A stretch of 64,000 nt of DNA from Mimachlamys varia (GCA_947623455.1 OX392532.1:51401058-51465057); one strand, 5' to 3'; numbered from the stretch's first letter, positions 33,291 through 45,654 are shown. Numbers and translations are program-made. The notes: generated by a model from the letters alone, not told the origin.

Positions 33291-36200
33291 GCACATCTGA
33301 TCTTATTATCTTACTCTTCCGGAACACATGGTCCTATTCTCTTACTCTTCTGGAACACCTTGTCTTATTCTCTTACTCTTCCGGAAAACCTGGTCTTATT
33401 CTCTTACACTTTCGGACCCTGGTCATATTCTCTTACTCTTCAGGAACACCTGGTCTTATTCTCTTACTCTTCCGGAACACCTGGTCTTATTCTCTTACTC
33501 TTCCGGAACACCTGGTCTTATTCTCTTACTCTTCCGAAACACCTAGTCATATTCTCTTACTCTTCAGGAACACCTGGTCTTATTCTCTTAATCATCCGGA
33601 ACACATGGTCCTATTCTCTTACTCTTCAGGGACATCTAGTCCTATTTTCTTACTCTTCCGGAACACCTGGTCTTATTCTCTTACTCTTCCGGAACACCTG
33701 GTCTTATTCTCTTACTCTTGCGGAACACCTGGTCTTATTCTCTTACTCTTTCGAAACACCTAGTCATATTCTCTTACTCTTCAGGAACACCTGGTCTTAT
33801 TCTCTTAATCATCCGGAACACCTGGTCATATTCTCTTACTCTTCAGGAACACCTGGTCTAATTCTCTTACTCTTCAGGAAAGCCTGGTCTTAATCTCTAA
33901 CTCTTCCGGAATACCTGGTATTATTCTCTTACTCTTGCGGAACACCTGGTCATATTCTCTTACTCTTCAGGAAAGCCTGGTCTTACTCTCTAATTCTTCT
34001 GGAACACCTGGTATTATTCTCTTACTCTTCCGGAACACCTGGTCTTATTCTCTTACACTTTCGGACCCTGGTCATATTCTCTTACTCTTCAGGAACACCT
34101 GGTCTTATTCTCTTACTCTTGCGGAACACCTGGTCTTATTCTCTTACTCTTGCGGAACACCTGGTCTTATTCTCTTACTCTTGCGGAACACCTGGTCTTA
34201 TTCTCTTACTCTTCCGAAACACCTAGTCATATTCTCTTACTCTTCAGGAACACCTGGTCTTATTCTCTTAATCATCCGGAACACCTGGTCATATTCTCTT
34301 ACTCTCCAGGAACACCTGGTCTAATTCTCTTACTCTTCAGGAAAGCCTGGTCTTAATCTCTAACTCTTCCGGAACACCTGGTATTATTCTCTTACTCTTG
34401 CGGAACACCTGGTCATATTCTCTTACTCTTCAGGAAAACCTGGTCTTAATCTCTAACTCTTCCGGAACACCTGGTATTATTCTCTTACTCTTCTGGAACA
34501 CCTGGTCTTATTCTCTTACTTTTTTGGAACACCTTGTCTTATTCTCTTACTCTTGCGGAACACCTGGTTTTATTCTCTTACTTCAGGAAAGCCTGGTCTT
34601 AATCTCTAACTCTTCCGGAACACCTGGTATTATTCTCTTACTCTTCCGGAACACCTGGTCATATTATGTTACTCTTCAGGAACACCTGGTCTTATTCTCT
34701 TACCTTTTTGGAACACCTTGTCTTATTCTCTAACTCTTCGGTAACACATGGTCATGTTCTCTTACTCTTCCTCAACAGCTGGTCATATTATCTTACTCTT
34801 TCGGAACACCTGGTATTATTCTCTTACTCTTCCGGAACACCAAGTCTTATTATCTAACTCCTCCAGAACACCTGGTCATATTCTCTTACTCTTCCATCAC
34901 TCTTGGTCATATTCTCTTAATCTTTTGGAACACCTGGTCTTATTCTCTTACTTTTCCATCACACCTCGTCTTATTCTCTTACTCTTCCATCACACCTTGT
35001 CATATTCTCTTAATCTTTTGGAACACCTGGTCTTATTCTCGTACTCGTCCGGAACACCTGGTCTTATTCTCTTACACTTTCGGACCCTGGTCATATTCTC
35101 TTACTCTCCAGGAACACCTGGTTTTATTCTCTTACTCTTCCCGAACACCTGGTCTTATTCTCTTACTCTTCAGGAACACCTGGTCTTATTCTCTTACTCT
35201 TCCTATACACCTAGTCATATTCTCTTACTCTTCAGGAACACCTGGTCTTATTCTCTTACTCTTCAGGAACACCTGGTCATATTCTGTTACTCTTCTGGAA
35301 CACCTGGTCTTATTCTCTTACTTTTTTGGAACACCTTGTCTTATTCTCTTACTCTTCCTATACACCTAGTCATATTCTCTTACTCTTCAGGAACACCTGG
35401 TCTTATTCTCTTACTCTTCCGGATCACCTGGTCATATTCTCTTACTCTTCCTCAACACCTGGTCATATTATCTTACCCTTGCGGAACACCTGGTCTAATT
35501 ATCTTACTCTGCCGGAACACCCGGTCTTATTTTCTTACTCTTCTGGAACACCTGGTCTTATTCTCTAACTCTTCCGGAACACTTGGTCATATTATCTTAC
35601 TCTTGCGGAACACCTGGTCTTATTCTCTTACTCTTCAGGAAAGCCTGGTCTTATTTTTTTACTCTTCCTCAACAGCTGGTCATATTATCTTTCTCTCGCG
35701 GAACACCTGGTCTTATTCTCTTACTCTGCCGGAACACCAGATCTTATTTTCTTACTCTTCTGGAACACCTGGTCTTATTCTCTTACTCTTGCGGAACACC
35801 TGGTCTTATTCTCTTACTTTTCCATCACACCTGGTCTTATTCTCTTACTCTTCCATCACACCTGGTCATATTCTCTTAATCTTTTGGAACACCTGGTTTT
35901 ATTTTCGTACTCGTCCGGAACACCTGGTCTTATTCTCTTACACTTTCGGACACTGGTCATATTCTCTTACTCTCCAGGAACACCTGGTTTTATTCTCTTA
36001 CTCTTCCGGAACACCTGGTCATATTCTCTTACTCTTTAGGAACACCTGGTCTTATTCTCTAACTCTTCCGGAACACCTGGTCATATTTTCTTACTTTTCG
36101 GAACACCTGGTCATATTATCTTACTCTTGCGGAACACCTGGTCTTATTCTCTTACTCTGCCGGAACACCAGGTCTTATTTTCTTACTCTTCTGGAACACC

Positions 36201-37905
36201 AGGTCTTATTCTCTTACTCTTCAGGAACACCTGGTCATATTCTCTTACTCTTCAGGAACACCTGGTCTTATTCTCTTACTCTTCAGGAAAGCCTGGTCAT
36301 ATTCTCTAACTCCTCCGGAACACCTGGTCATATTATCTTTCTCTTTCGGACCCTGGTCATATTCTCTTACTCTTCCAGAACACCTTGTCATATTCTCTTA
36401 CTCTTCCTCAACACCTGGTCATATTATCTGACTCTTGCGGAACACCTGGTATTATTTTCTTACTCTGTCGGAACACCTGGTCTTATTCTCTAACTCTTCC
36501 GGAACACCTGGTCATATTTTCTTTCTCTTTCGGACCCTTGTCATATTCTCTTACTCTTCCAGAACACCTGGTCATATTCTCTTACTCTACCATCACACTT
36601 GGTCACATTCTCTTAATCTTTTTGAACACCTGGGCTTATTCTCTTACTCTTCCATCACACCTGGTCATATTCTCTTACTCTACCATCACACTTGGTCACA
36701 TTCTCTTAATCTTTTTGAACACCTGGGCTTATTCTCTTACTCTTCCATCACACCTGGTCTTATTTTCTTACTCTTCTGGAAAACTTTGCTTATTCTCTTA
36801 CATTTAAGGAACACCTGGTCTTATTCTCTTACTCTTCAGGAACACCTGGTCTTATTCTCTAACTCTTCCGTTACACCTGGTCTTCTTTTCCGGAACACCT
36901 GGTCATATTCTCTTACTCTTCCCGAACACATGGTCCTATTCTCTTACTCTTACGCACCCTGGTCATATTATCTTACTATTCAGGAACACCTTGTCTTATT
37001 CTCTAACCCTTCCGGATCACCTGGTCATATTCTCTTATTCTTCCCTAACACCTGGTCATATTATCTTACTCTTGCTGAACACCTAGTCTTATTCTCTTAC
37101 TCTTTCGGACCCTGGTCATATTTTCTTATTCATTAGGAACACCTGGTCTTATTCTCTTACTCTTCAGAAACACCTTGTCATATTCTCTTACTCTTCAGGA
37201 ACACCTGGTCTTATTCTCTTACACTTCTGGAAAGCCTGGTCATATTCTCTTACTCTTCCGGAACACCTGGTCATATTCTGTTACTCTTCCGGAACACCTG
37301 GCCTTATTTTTTTTACTCTTTAGGAACACCTGGTCATTTTATCTTACTCTTCCGGAACACCTGGTCATATTCTTTTACTCTTCCGGAACACCTGGTTATA
37401 TTCTGTTACTCTTCCGGAACACCTGGTCATATTCTGTTACTCTTCCGGAACACCTGGTCATATTCTTTTACTCTTCCGGAACACCTGGTCATATTATCTT
37501 ACTCTTCCGGAATACCTGGTCATATTCTGTTACTCTTGCGGAACACCTGGCCTTATTTTTTTACTCTTCCGAAACACCTTGTCATATTATCTTTCTCTTC
37601 CGGAACACCTGGTCATAATCTGTTACTCTTCCGGAACACCTGGCCTTATTATCTTACTCTTCCGGAATACATGGTCTGTTTCTGTTACATCCCGGAACAC
37701 CTGGTCTTATTCTCTTACTCTTCCGGAACACCTGGTCATATTATCTTTCTCTTCCGGAACACCTGGTCATAATCTGTTACTCTTCCGGAACACCTGGCCT
37801 TATTATCTTACTCTTCCGGAATACATGGTCTGTTTCTGTTACATCCCGGAACACCTGGTCTTATTCTCTTACTCTTCCGGAACACCTGGTCTTATTCTCT
37901 TGTAC
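33285..37905. repeat. 31-bp minisatellite derived from the Penelope-like element (about 149 units)
   Basis: The unit is CTCTTACTCTTCCGGAACAC plus CTGGTCTTATT. All three frames of the 31-mer are open, so three units make a 31-codon (93-bp) repeat and ORFs of up to 581 residues (34748-36493) appear. They are fully explained by the repeat, drift in register and lack any other domain. The same 31 nt occurs once in each dispersed RT-element copy (1250-1300, 13462-13500, 44170-44200, 53850-53875, 60955-60985), flanked there by short CTT/CTCTT repeats. Confidence 0.95.
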
Positions 37906-37955
37906 TATTACGAGGGTCTCAGTGTAAATCTGTCCTTTGTTCATATATCTGCGAC
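37880..37955 (+). mobile_element. Right remnant of the Penelope-like element
   Basis: After the last unit, TCTTGTACTATTACGAGGGT and CTCAGTGTAAATCTGTCCTT then TGTTCAT continue the element's 3' region (compare TTGTACTTTTGCAAGGGTCT and CCATGTAAATCTTTCCTTTG in the dispersed copies), then similarity stops. Confidence 0.7.
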
Positions 37956-38261
37956 ATAAAGTAGTGGGAGGGGTTATATTCAAGAGAGATGTTAAATACT
38001 AATCTGACAATAATTTCATAGTGACATAGGTCCGTACCTAGCCCCTGTGAGTATGACGGTTATCTCAAAGAATGACAGACTCAGTGTATCGGCTACGTAT
38101 GCCGAATGATTGTGTAAAGGCATTATATAGTGAAACGATATGATAAGACAAGTTTTGAGAAGATGTTTAAGTTACGTGTTAATAGAAAAACGACTCAACA
38201 AGCTAAATACAAAACACATTTTAATGATATCTACAAAATTAAACAAATTACAGAGAGGCTA

Positions 38262-38410
38262 TTCAATGGTTTCCCATTAAATATCAAATATATTTCACGA
38301 GTATGGTAGATTTTTCAAATATTTTCACGAGTGCGTATCACGAGTGAACATATATTTAAAATCTGCCATACGAGTAAAATATATTTGATATCTATTGGGA
38401 AACCATTGAA
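38262..38410. mobile_element. Foldback element 3, inside an insertion specific to the right duplicon
   Basis: Left arm TTCAATGGTTTCCCATTAAA, then TATCAAATATATTTCACGAG and TATGGTAGATTTT; the right arm is its complement and ends AACCATTGAA at 38410. About 38270-38788 is absent from the left duplicon (compare 16780-16800), so the palindrome arrived with an insertion of about 520 bp. Confidence 0.7.
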
Positions 38411-39525
38411 TTTTCTTTTTATTACATTTTCGAAATTCCCAAAAGTCCGATCTCATTTTTAAAATATGCTGTTACAACTGATCGGGACGGAGTGTCTAAG
38501 GCTTATAGAATATTAATACGCCACAGGATGAAGTTCTATTTTTGTTTGAAAGATAGTCAAAAATACAAAAATCATATTAAATAAAATCCATTAGATATCT
38601 ATTAATTTCTAAAATATTATAAAGGTTTAAAATTTACTTACTTTATATGATTTGATTCTAGAATAACGAAAAAATAGTACACAAATAGTGCGCAATGATA
38701 TCGGACCAAAACAGTGATGATATAAGTTTTATCAAGCTGATATTTTCTGATATTTCAGTGGTAAAAAATGTAATAAAAAGATATATAACAACTAATTAGC
38801 TATAAAAACACAATTACTGATATCAGCTTTCCTTGTAGGATACGTCCTATCCGTTCCCCCAGAATTGAGGTGTTAGTAACTTCAGATGTTATATACGTCT
38901 CTGATAAATCCAACAGTTCACACAGTACCAGGCAATTATTATTCCAACATAATTTAAAATTATATTCGTTGAATTCTTCACAATCAATACATTTACCAGT
39001 TACACAAGACACATTACGAATATAGCCCTGATTAAAATGTCCAAAAACTGATATTGGCAATCATTCCGACGATGGGTAATTAAAGAAGGGCCCATTTTTA
39101 GTAGCATTGAAAGACATGCCTGGCTGTGTCTCTAAAACTATTAATTGATATTTCGAATATTCCGTAACACAAACATGTTCATCGTATGGAATAACGGATG
39201 TTTGATATAGATTTAAAGTTGATTTTCGCCTATGTGTATCACAAGATCTGTCTTGAACGGAAAACAAATTTCATTAGATATATATTTCCAACTCAGTTCG
39301 CATAGATATAGGATGATATTTAATTTGAATGAAAACATTAATTAAAAAAAATCTTCATCAAAATAATATATATGTAATAAACATCTTCACGAGCCTAAGG
39401 TATCTGTGTTCATGACAACGGGTAGTAGTATTATAGCTGAACTTGAAAATTTAATATTATTACATATAACATAAACTACAAGCAATACAAGTACTATATA
39501 TACGTAACAGGAGAACGAGAAAATG

Positions 39526-39734
39526 TAGCGGCTAGACCGGAGTTCGAACCCAGGACCTTCCGAATTCTAGACGAACACTCTACCACTGAGCTACCTGGTC
39601 GCCGAGGATCGATCTAGTCCAGTTCCGCTACATTAATTTTGTAACAGGAGATAATCTAGTGGCAAGACCGGGGTTCGAACCAGAGACCTTCCGAACTCTA
39701 GACGAACACTCTACCACTGAGCTATATAGTCGCC
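39526..39734 (-). repeat. Dimeric tRNA-like repeat, copy 2
   Basis: Units at 39526-39603 and 39656-39734, again 131 bp apart, with A-box TAGCTCAGTGGTAGAG in both and B-box GGTTCGAAC. It is the paralogue of 17773-17981 through duplication A. The first unit is slightly closer to a real tRNA here (GGCGACCAGGTAGCTCAGTG start). Confidence 0.7.
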
Positions 39735-40369
39735 GATATATAGATCCAGTTTCGCTACATATAGAAACACATTAAACATTTGGCGAATATCTGCGCCATG
39801 CGAACTTATTTGTTTGATTGATGTTTCGGACCTCTGAATCACGTAAACAATTCAGTCTATATTTATATTGGTGTATATAAGTGTATTGACATTGTGTTCG
39901 ATCGAATTCTCCAATAAGTGTCTGTTTTGTCCTTAAGCTATCAGGAGTTGTCTCCCTTATATTAACCGCTGGTGACAAAATCGAACATACAGTTATACAG
40001 AAAATAATATATATTGTTTAACTATACATCAGCATAAAGTTTTGCATATTTTATGGTAATAACATTTATAATATGAGGTGGTGAACAAGGGGACGTAACT
40101 CACATATCTCACTAGCATCACCAGTGATCAAGCTGGCAGAATGCCGCGTAACCGTCTGGGTAAGAAATATTTATAGCAGATCAAAAGAAAAGCTGAAGTT
40201 AAGCACTTAATTCATCATTTACTTTACTGGATCACATTTAAATGTTTATTAAAATTGAATGTAATTCATTAAAAGGTATCTGTGTATCATATTATGTTTA
40301 ACTACACTATCAATATGTCAATATGAAAAATAAATTATTTACAACCCCCCTGACACACACACACACACA

Positions 40370-40450
40370 CACAAATAAATCAGAGATTACCGAATCGTTA
40401 ACAAAATCATAATCCAAACCCAAAATCGATTAAACCAGGGGCAAAAACAT
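40370..40450 (-). mobile_element. Short 3' fragment of the Penelope-like element (right duplicon copy)
   Basis: AAATAAATCAGAGATTACCG, CATAATCCAAACCC and CGATTAAACCAGGGGCAAAA match the element 3' end. It is the partner of 18640-18735 and is preceded by a (CA)n tract. Confidence 0.6.
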
Positions 40451-41373
40451 AACCGGGATTTTCGTAAAGGACCATAGTAACAAAAAACACACAACATTCT
40501 TGGTTTCTATAACACAAGTAAGGCGATTGTGAGTCAAATCAAATCAAATAAACAATGACGACTTAATTATATTACTAGTTGCAATGGTACAAAAGACTAT
40601 TGAAGGCCAGTTTACAGCGAGAGTTATGCCCCTTTCGACGAAATGTCCTGAAGACATACAGAATTCGTCTTCTCTTTGGGAACTGCACACTATACACGTA
40701 AAACTCATCAATCCTTAGAGTCGAACTTCGGTATCTCGAGGTTGGCGGGGTATGTCAAACCTCGCGTTATCAATTAAATTATTGTCCGCGGTTTGATTGT
40801 TAATTTTTACAGCTTGGCCTGGGACCGACGAAATACTTCGCTCTCATATAAAAACTTGGAGAAAATTCAGCTACGATTTTTTGAATATGAAGATTACAAA
40901 GGAAAACTAAAAAATCATAAGAAGATGATCATATTGATACGAATTCAATATTATATCTGATTGAATTATTTACACTTAACGGTACATAATCATATTTTAT
41001 AAAAGTAATTGTACCGTGATATTATGTAATAAACTATGATGTAACATACATTATGATAATATTTAGCAGAAACTCAATCATGATTGCTTAAAAGATATGA
41101 TAAATTTAACAAATGCACCTAACGATTTAGCCTATTGTGTAACGTATATTTTGATAAAACCGAGAAGGGACTGATTGATTAAGCATGAAAAAAATACTAA
41201 AAAAAAAAAAAACATGTCTGTATACTTGAAATGTAAGCATTGTCAAAATATGATAATAGTTATATGTCATTTGCGAGGTTGACATGTTGGATAGATACAT
41301 TATATACATTTCTGTGGTCACCATGATTTAATGATGTCAGTTTTTGTTTACTTTGAGCTGTCTTCTCACTTGT

Positions 41374-43029
41374 TTATAGTTCCATCACATGTACTGTACC
41401 ATCAATACATCCAATCCAGACATGTCCATACCTGTCTACACACACAGCCACTGGGTTTCTTACTCCGTGTTTCTTGTCCAGGAGACACTTGGCCTTTCTC
41501 TCATTCCCCGAAAGGACGTATATCTGGTGAGTGTAGTAGTCTGGCACAAACACTCTGTCATATCTATCACGTGCTATATCACATTGTGTCGTCTTCTTTA
41601 TCTTCTGACCATTGTCCAGTTCACCACTCCACTTTTGTGTGACCTGATCAGATTTGTTGATGACAATGACTTCTTTACAATTTATATAACCATATCCAGT
41701 GGTGACAGCTATATCTCCTGTTGTCAAACACACAACACTCAGCCCCTCACCTCCACACGAGATTTGTCTGATCCTCTCCCCGGACATGTTCAGTACCTGT
41801 ATTGTTGTAGTGTTGGTAGTAACGAACACCTCGTCACTGTCACTGACACTGATACCCCAGGCTTTTAACGGACTGATGTCAGTAAATCTAGTCACTCTTC
41901 TTTCCTTGGTCATTTTGTGTATCAGAGGTGTTCCACCAAAGCATGTGATCAGTAGTTCTTCTGTGTTGGTCATTGTCAGACACCACGGGTTAAAGTCAAG
42001 CTTGACAGTCTCTGTGACTTTGCCTTTCTTGTTGACTTTGATCAATTCTTTAGATTTATATACTGACATCCATACGTGTGTGTCGTCAACAGGACATATC
42101 GAATTGATTTGATCCTGCTGAGGTACTTGGAATGTAGAAATCTGACGAACCTGTTTACTGTCAACTTCTTTCCTCTCATATCCCATGTCTTTATTCTTCA
42201 ATTTGCTGACCTGAAGTGTCCCAATCATTGTCCTCAAATGATCTCGGTTAAGTTTTCCAGGCACCAAGTGAGGTGGACTAGGTAACACGGTCTCTGTAGT
42301 AACATCATACAGCGGTACGGTGGTTTTCAGTCTCCCCGTCAGCTCAAACAAGGATATACTAGACGTCTTGTCTGTGTTTTGCTCTACATCTCTGATAAGT
42401 TGTTTGATATCTTTGATATTTTGTTCGTAAGATTTGCAGTCTTGTTTATGCTTTTCTTCTTCTTCCTTCACCAAGGACGACAACTCTTCCGAGATGGAGT
42501 CGGCTATAGAATCAATCTCGGTTTTCAGTTTTAGTCTCTGGGTTTGTAAAGTTTGTTGGAAATTATCTACAGTCTCTTTGAAGGTTTTGCTCTTTTCATG
42601 GCGTTTTGATATTTTGTCATCAAACTGTTGTAATTTGAATTTCAATGTTTGTAATTGATCTTGCATGTAACGTTTTTGTGAGCCGATTTCCTCTTCAATA
42701 GTTTTGAAAGCGTGGTGTTTATGTTTCTCGGCAAAACACATGGCACAAATGACGACGTCACATTCACTACAGTAAAAGTCACATGTCTTACCTCGATGTG
42801 TCTTACACACTTCTGGGTGTACGGCTTCCCCGAGTTTGTTCGCCGCCTCAATTGGTACGACGTCATCATTTCGTGTCTTCTTCCCGCGTTTATGCCCGTC
42901 CTTACATTTGTCACACAAAGCCTCCTGACAGTCATTACAATACCAGTTCACGTCCTGAATACTTTCACACCATGCACATGTGTCCGGCACATGAACCTGG
43001 GCACGTCGGATAGATAATTTGCTTGCCAT
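41374..43029 (-). CDS. TRIM-like B-box/coiled-coil/NHL-propeller protein, paralogue 3 (551 aa)
   Basis: A single-exon ORF with an ATG at 43027-43029. All zinc ligands of B-box 1 (C18, C21, C31, C34, C39, C42, H46) and B-box 2 (from C75; CSEC form) are present. The coiled coil (about 109-220) is nearly identical to the paralogues (differences include DKISKRHE, NFQQ, EEKHKQD). Propeller loops read YKS in blade 1, FGGTP in blade 2, GYGYINC in blade 4, YYTHQ in blade 5 and IDGT in blade 6. The 3' flank is duplication A. Unusually, the 5' flank beyond the ATG (ATATTTTACAGAAG) does not match the block shared by paralogues 1, 2 and 4, so it may be regulated differently or have lost its promoter. The molecular role is as for the family, a RING-less scaffold or recognition protein, by inference. 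Confidence 0.94.
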   Translation of the reverse strand: MASKLSIRRAQVHVPDTCAWCESIQDVNWYCNDCQEALCDKCKDGHKRGKKTRNDDVVPIEAANKLGEAVHPEVCKTHRGKTCDFYCSECDVVICAMCFAEKHKHHAFKTIEEEIGSQKRYMQDQLQTLKFKLQQFDDKISKRHEKSKTFKETVDNFQQTLQTQRLKLKTEIDSIADSISEELSSLVKEEEEKHKQDCKSYEQNIKDIKQLIRDVEQNTDKTSSISLFELTGRLKTTVPLYDVTTETVLPSPPHLVPGKLNRDHLRTMIGTLQVSKLKNKDMGYERKEVDSKQVRQISTFQVPQQDQINSICPVDDTHVWMSVYKSKELIKVNKKGKVTETVKLDFNPWCLTMTNTEELLITCFGGTPLIHKMTKERRVTRFTDISPLKAWGISVSDSDEVFVTTNTTTIQVLNMSGERIRQISCGGEGLSVVCLTTGDIAVTTGYGYINCKEVIVINKSDQVTQKWSGELDNGQKIKKTTQCDIARDRYDRVFVPDYYTHQIYVLSGNERKAKCLLDKKHGVRNPVAVCVDRYGHVWIGCIDGTVHVMEL

Positions 43030-44084
43030 ATTTTACAGAAGTTAGAACAGATATAACAGACAATAAATTACAATTCAAGTACAATTGAACGTCCTAGTGC
43101 GTCTCGTCCTTTCGTCAAAATGATGTGTTAGATTCAAATACGGTTCCATATAATACTTTATCTGAGGCCTTGTTTATGTCATACGAGGTTCAAGGTGCAA
43201 GCTTCAACGTATCTGTCCCTCTAACAAATGTTGGTAGGTGTGATAACACACAACTAATCATACATTGTGGATACTAAACTGTATCCGATCAAGATTGAAC
43301 ATTTGAGTATGTCAATACTTATAAAGCGACAGGAATCATTATCGAAAATATTTATATTATATTTCACCTCGATATCAGTATAATATAAGTAACAGACACA
43401 ATCAATTGTTGACTAATTGTACGATCGGTATATCCTAGTTATTGTTTAGTTCCTTGCATCTTTTATTAATATTATATCGTAGATAACGTTTGTGCGAAAC
43501 CAGCAAAAATATCAGTATTTGATTCCATCTTACGTTTACGTTGGTCATGATTTTTGAATAATAATTACGTTAAAATATTTCAGATGATATTCCCAGATCT
43601 TGAAAGTCTCTGTATTATTGTGAAGTGAAATATTAGACCGCCACCACATACATCTCTATACGAAATGAATCAATCACTAGTAAGGGTGTCTAACATAAGC
43701 TTCATTATAAAGATGTTCCGTCCATTGGTAAATCAGAGAGTCGAAACATTTAAAATTCAAAATGGTTTTTCGTATTTGTTCCCCAGTCATTCGTAAATTG
43801 GTTATCATTGAAGGGTATTATTAATCATGCTAATATCAGAACGAGATCATTGTAACAATAAATGCTACAGCAAAGAACGACAGCCATAGGCCTAGTAAGC
43901 CTAAACGAAATATACTTCACATTGTAGAAAATACGAAAACATGTTTACAGCTTAATTTCATTCTTATGTGCAAGCTAGCTTAATATAAGTTTTTTTTTTG
44001 TGTATTTAGAAACACATAACGTATCATAACGTCCTGTTTTGAAGATAACTTTAAAACAGAGATTTCCAAACCGTCAACAAAACA
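43030..44084. other. Unique 5' flank of paralogue 3
   Basis: Does not align with the E-box/TGACGT block of the other family members. AT-rich, with no ORF of note. It may contain an unrelated promoter or simply the far side of a duplication breakpoint at about 43030. Confidence 0.5.
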
Positions 44085-45015
44085 ATAATCCGAATTAAAA
44101 ATCGAATAAACTAGAAGCAAAATAGGAACAAAGGAAAGATTTACATGGATACCCTCGTAAAAGAACAAGAGAATAAGACCAGGTGTTCCGGAAGAGTAAG
44201 CGTCTTCTGCTTCATCGAAAGCTAATAAATAATATACCAAACAAGATTAAGATGGCGACCATAAAACTTGCCCATAATCTTCATAAACCTACATCCCTCG
44301 AATCCCTGTGCCGTAAGTTTGTTCGTCAGCAGTTGATATCTATCACGAAAATCTCGATATTCAGCGCTAGAATATCGAATCAACTGCGACATGTATACAC
44401 CATAGGTTGGAGAAGAAGGGATGTTACTATTAAGAAAGGGAAAGTTTACGATCGGGAAATCGAAATCGTCACGTTTATCATAAAGCTTAGTAGGAGGATG
44501 GCGATGTTGGTCGTAGTTTAGGTAAATATTGAGTTAAAAAACAGATGTGCGAGAGTATATTGTGTCTGTAATCTCAAGTTACGCAGGGTATATACGATCG
44601 ACTAGGTCAACAAACTTCTTGTTTATAGACAACACATCGTTGGTATACATGAAAGTGAAATTGAAAGATTTTGCAAGGGGTTTGTTTCCCGTCTTGATAA
44701 GTCCCTCGACAAATTCAGCGTCGTATGAAAACAAAACAAGTCAGCCAAAGTGGAATTCCAACAGTCTGTTGATATTGTCAACCAGGAATTCAATCATTCC
44801 TATTATATCTTCCTCAGTATATTTCAACCTAGCTTTTGTTGGGTTTTTCACAAAGTATGCTCCAAGATATCTCACAACCATGTATTTATATCTTCTTTGA
44901 AAAGAAAGCTCTCATAATGAGAGACCAAAGACGTTCTTTCAGTTTGGTTGGTGGTACGGTAATGTACAGGGTGGATAAATCAAATGTTGTTGTGTTTTGC
45001 ACAAAGTATGCTCCA
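44085..45015 (-). mobile_element. Penelope-like reverse-transcriptase element, copy 2 (longest RT coverage)
   Basis: The minus-strand copy extends further 5' than the others. Reading from 45015 down, broken frames give FDLSTLYITVPPTKLKERLW (motif A region with the catalytic D), SLIMRAFFSKK, then a degraded segment, then QQTVGIP (motif B lead-in), and the remainder of the RT at 44250-44750. At least five frameshifts or stops are present. The 3' part keeps DEAEDAYSSGTPGLILLFF in an open frame (43980-44240). It is clearly dead and older than the 1.1 and 53.7 kb copies. Confidence 0.65.
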
Positions 45016-45472
45016 AGATAGCCCACAAATATATCCTATTCCGTGCAATTAGCATGAGCATTGCTTTCCTAAATCCACGTCATACAGTGCCAAGTGTGTG
45101 CTATCTAATATCATTCCACGCTGTTGGTATCTACCTACTGATATATTTAGAGTGGGCTATTCTTTAAACGGTAGAGTACAGTCATACCTCGATCCTATTT
45201 GAGTGACATTGCAATGTAAAACAATTCTGATGAATTATCATCAACATGTGACGTGTTTTCCCCTCTCACGAACGATATATATCAGAATATCGTAACTGTT
45301 TGTTCAATTAAACTGTGAATTTATATTCAAAGCATTTTTTCTCAATAACCTGCTGATATTATAAAAGATTTGATAAATAAAGTTTTTTTTTTTATTTTTT
45401 ATTTTTCACACATTTTTACAACCACAATACATAAACAAATAGACTCACACCCTCACATTCACTCTGACATAT
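45016..45472. other. Spacer between the RT relic and the trinucleotide array
   Basis: AT-rich, no gene recognised; a T-rich run at about 45385-45410 precedes the array. Confidence 0.45.
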
Positions 45473-45476
45473 ATGG

Positions 45477-45508
<32 letters not shown>

Positions 45509-45601
45509 CCACATCATCATCATCATCATCATCATCACCATAATCATCATCATCACCACATCATCATCATCACCACATCATCACCATAATCATCATCACC
45601 A

Positions 45602-45654
<53 letters not shown>

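Larger units (their letters stand above)
37990..41373. repeat. Segmental duplication A, right copy (3' flank of paralogue 3)
   Basis: The partner of 16440-19700; see that entry for the shared segments. It starts just right of the 31-bp array, as the left copy starts just right of the 34-bp array. Its last 355 bp (41018-41373) are also almost identical to 54525-54878 beside paralogue 4. No genes are seen in it; ORFs at 38800-39267 are short and without domains. Confidence 0.85.

Noticed and set aside
34748..36493. A 581-codon plus-strand ORF (and many relatives) across 33.2-38.0 kb
   Set aside because: It consists entirely of the 31-bp minisatellite read in rotating frames; no start context, no other domain, and its ends coincide with random unit indels.
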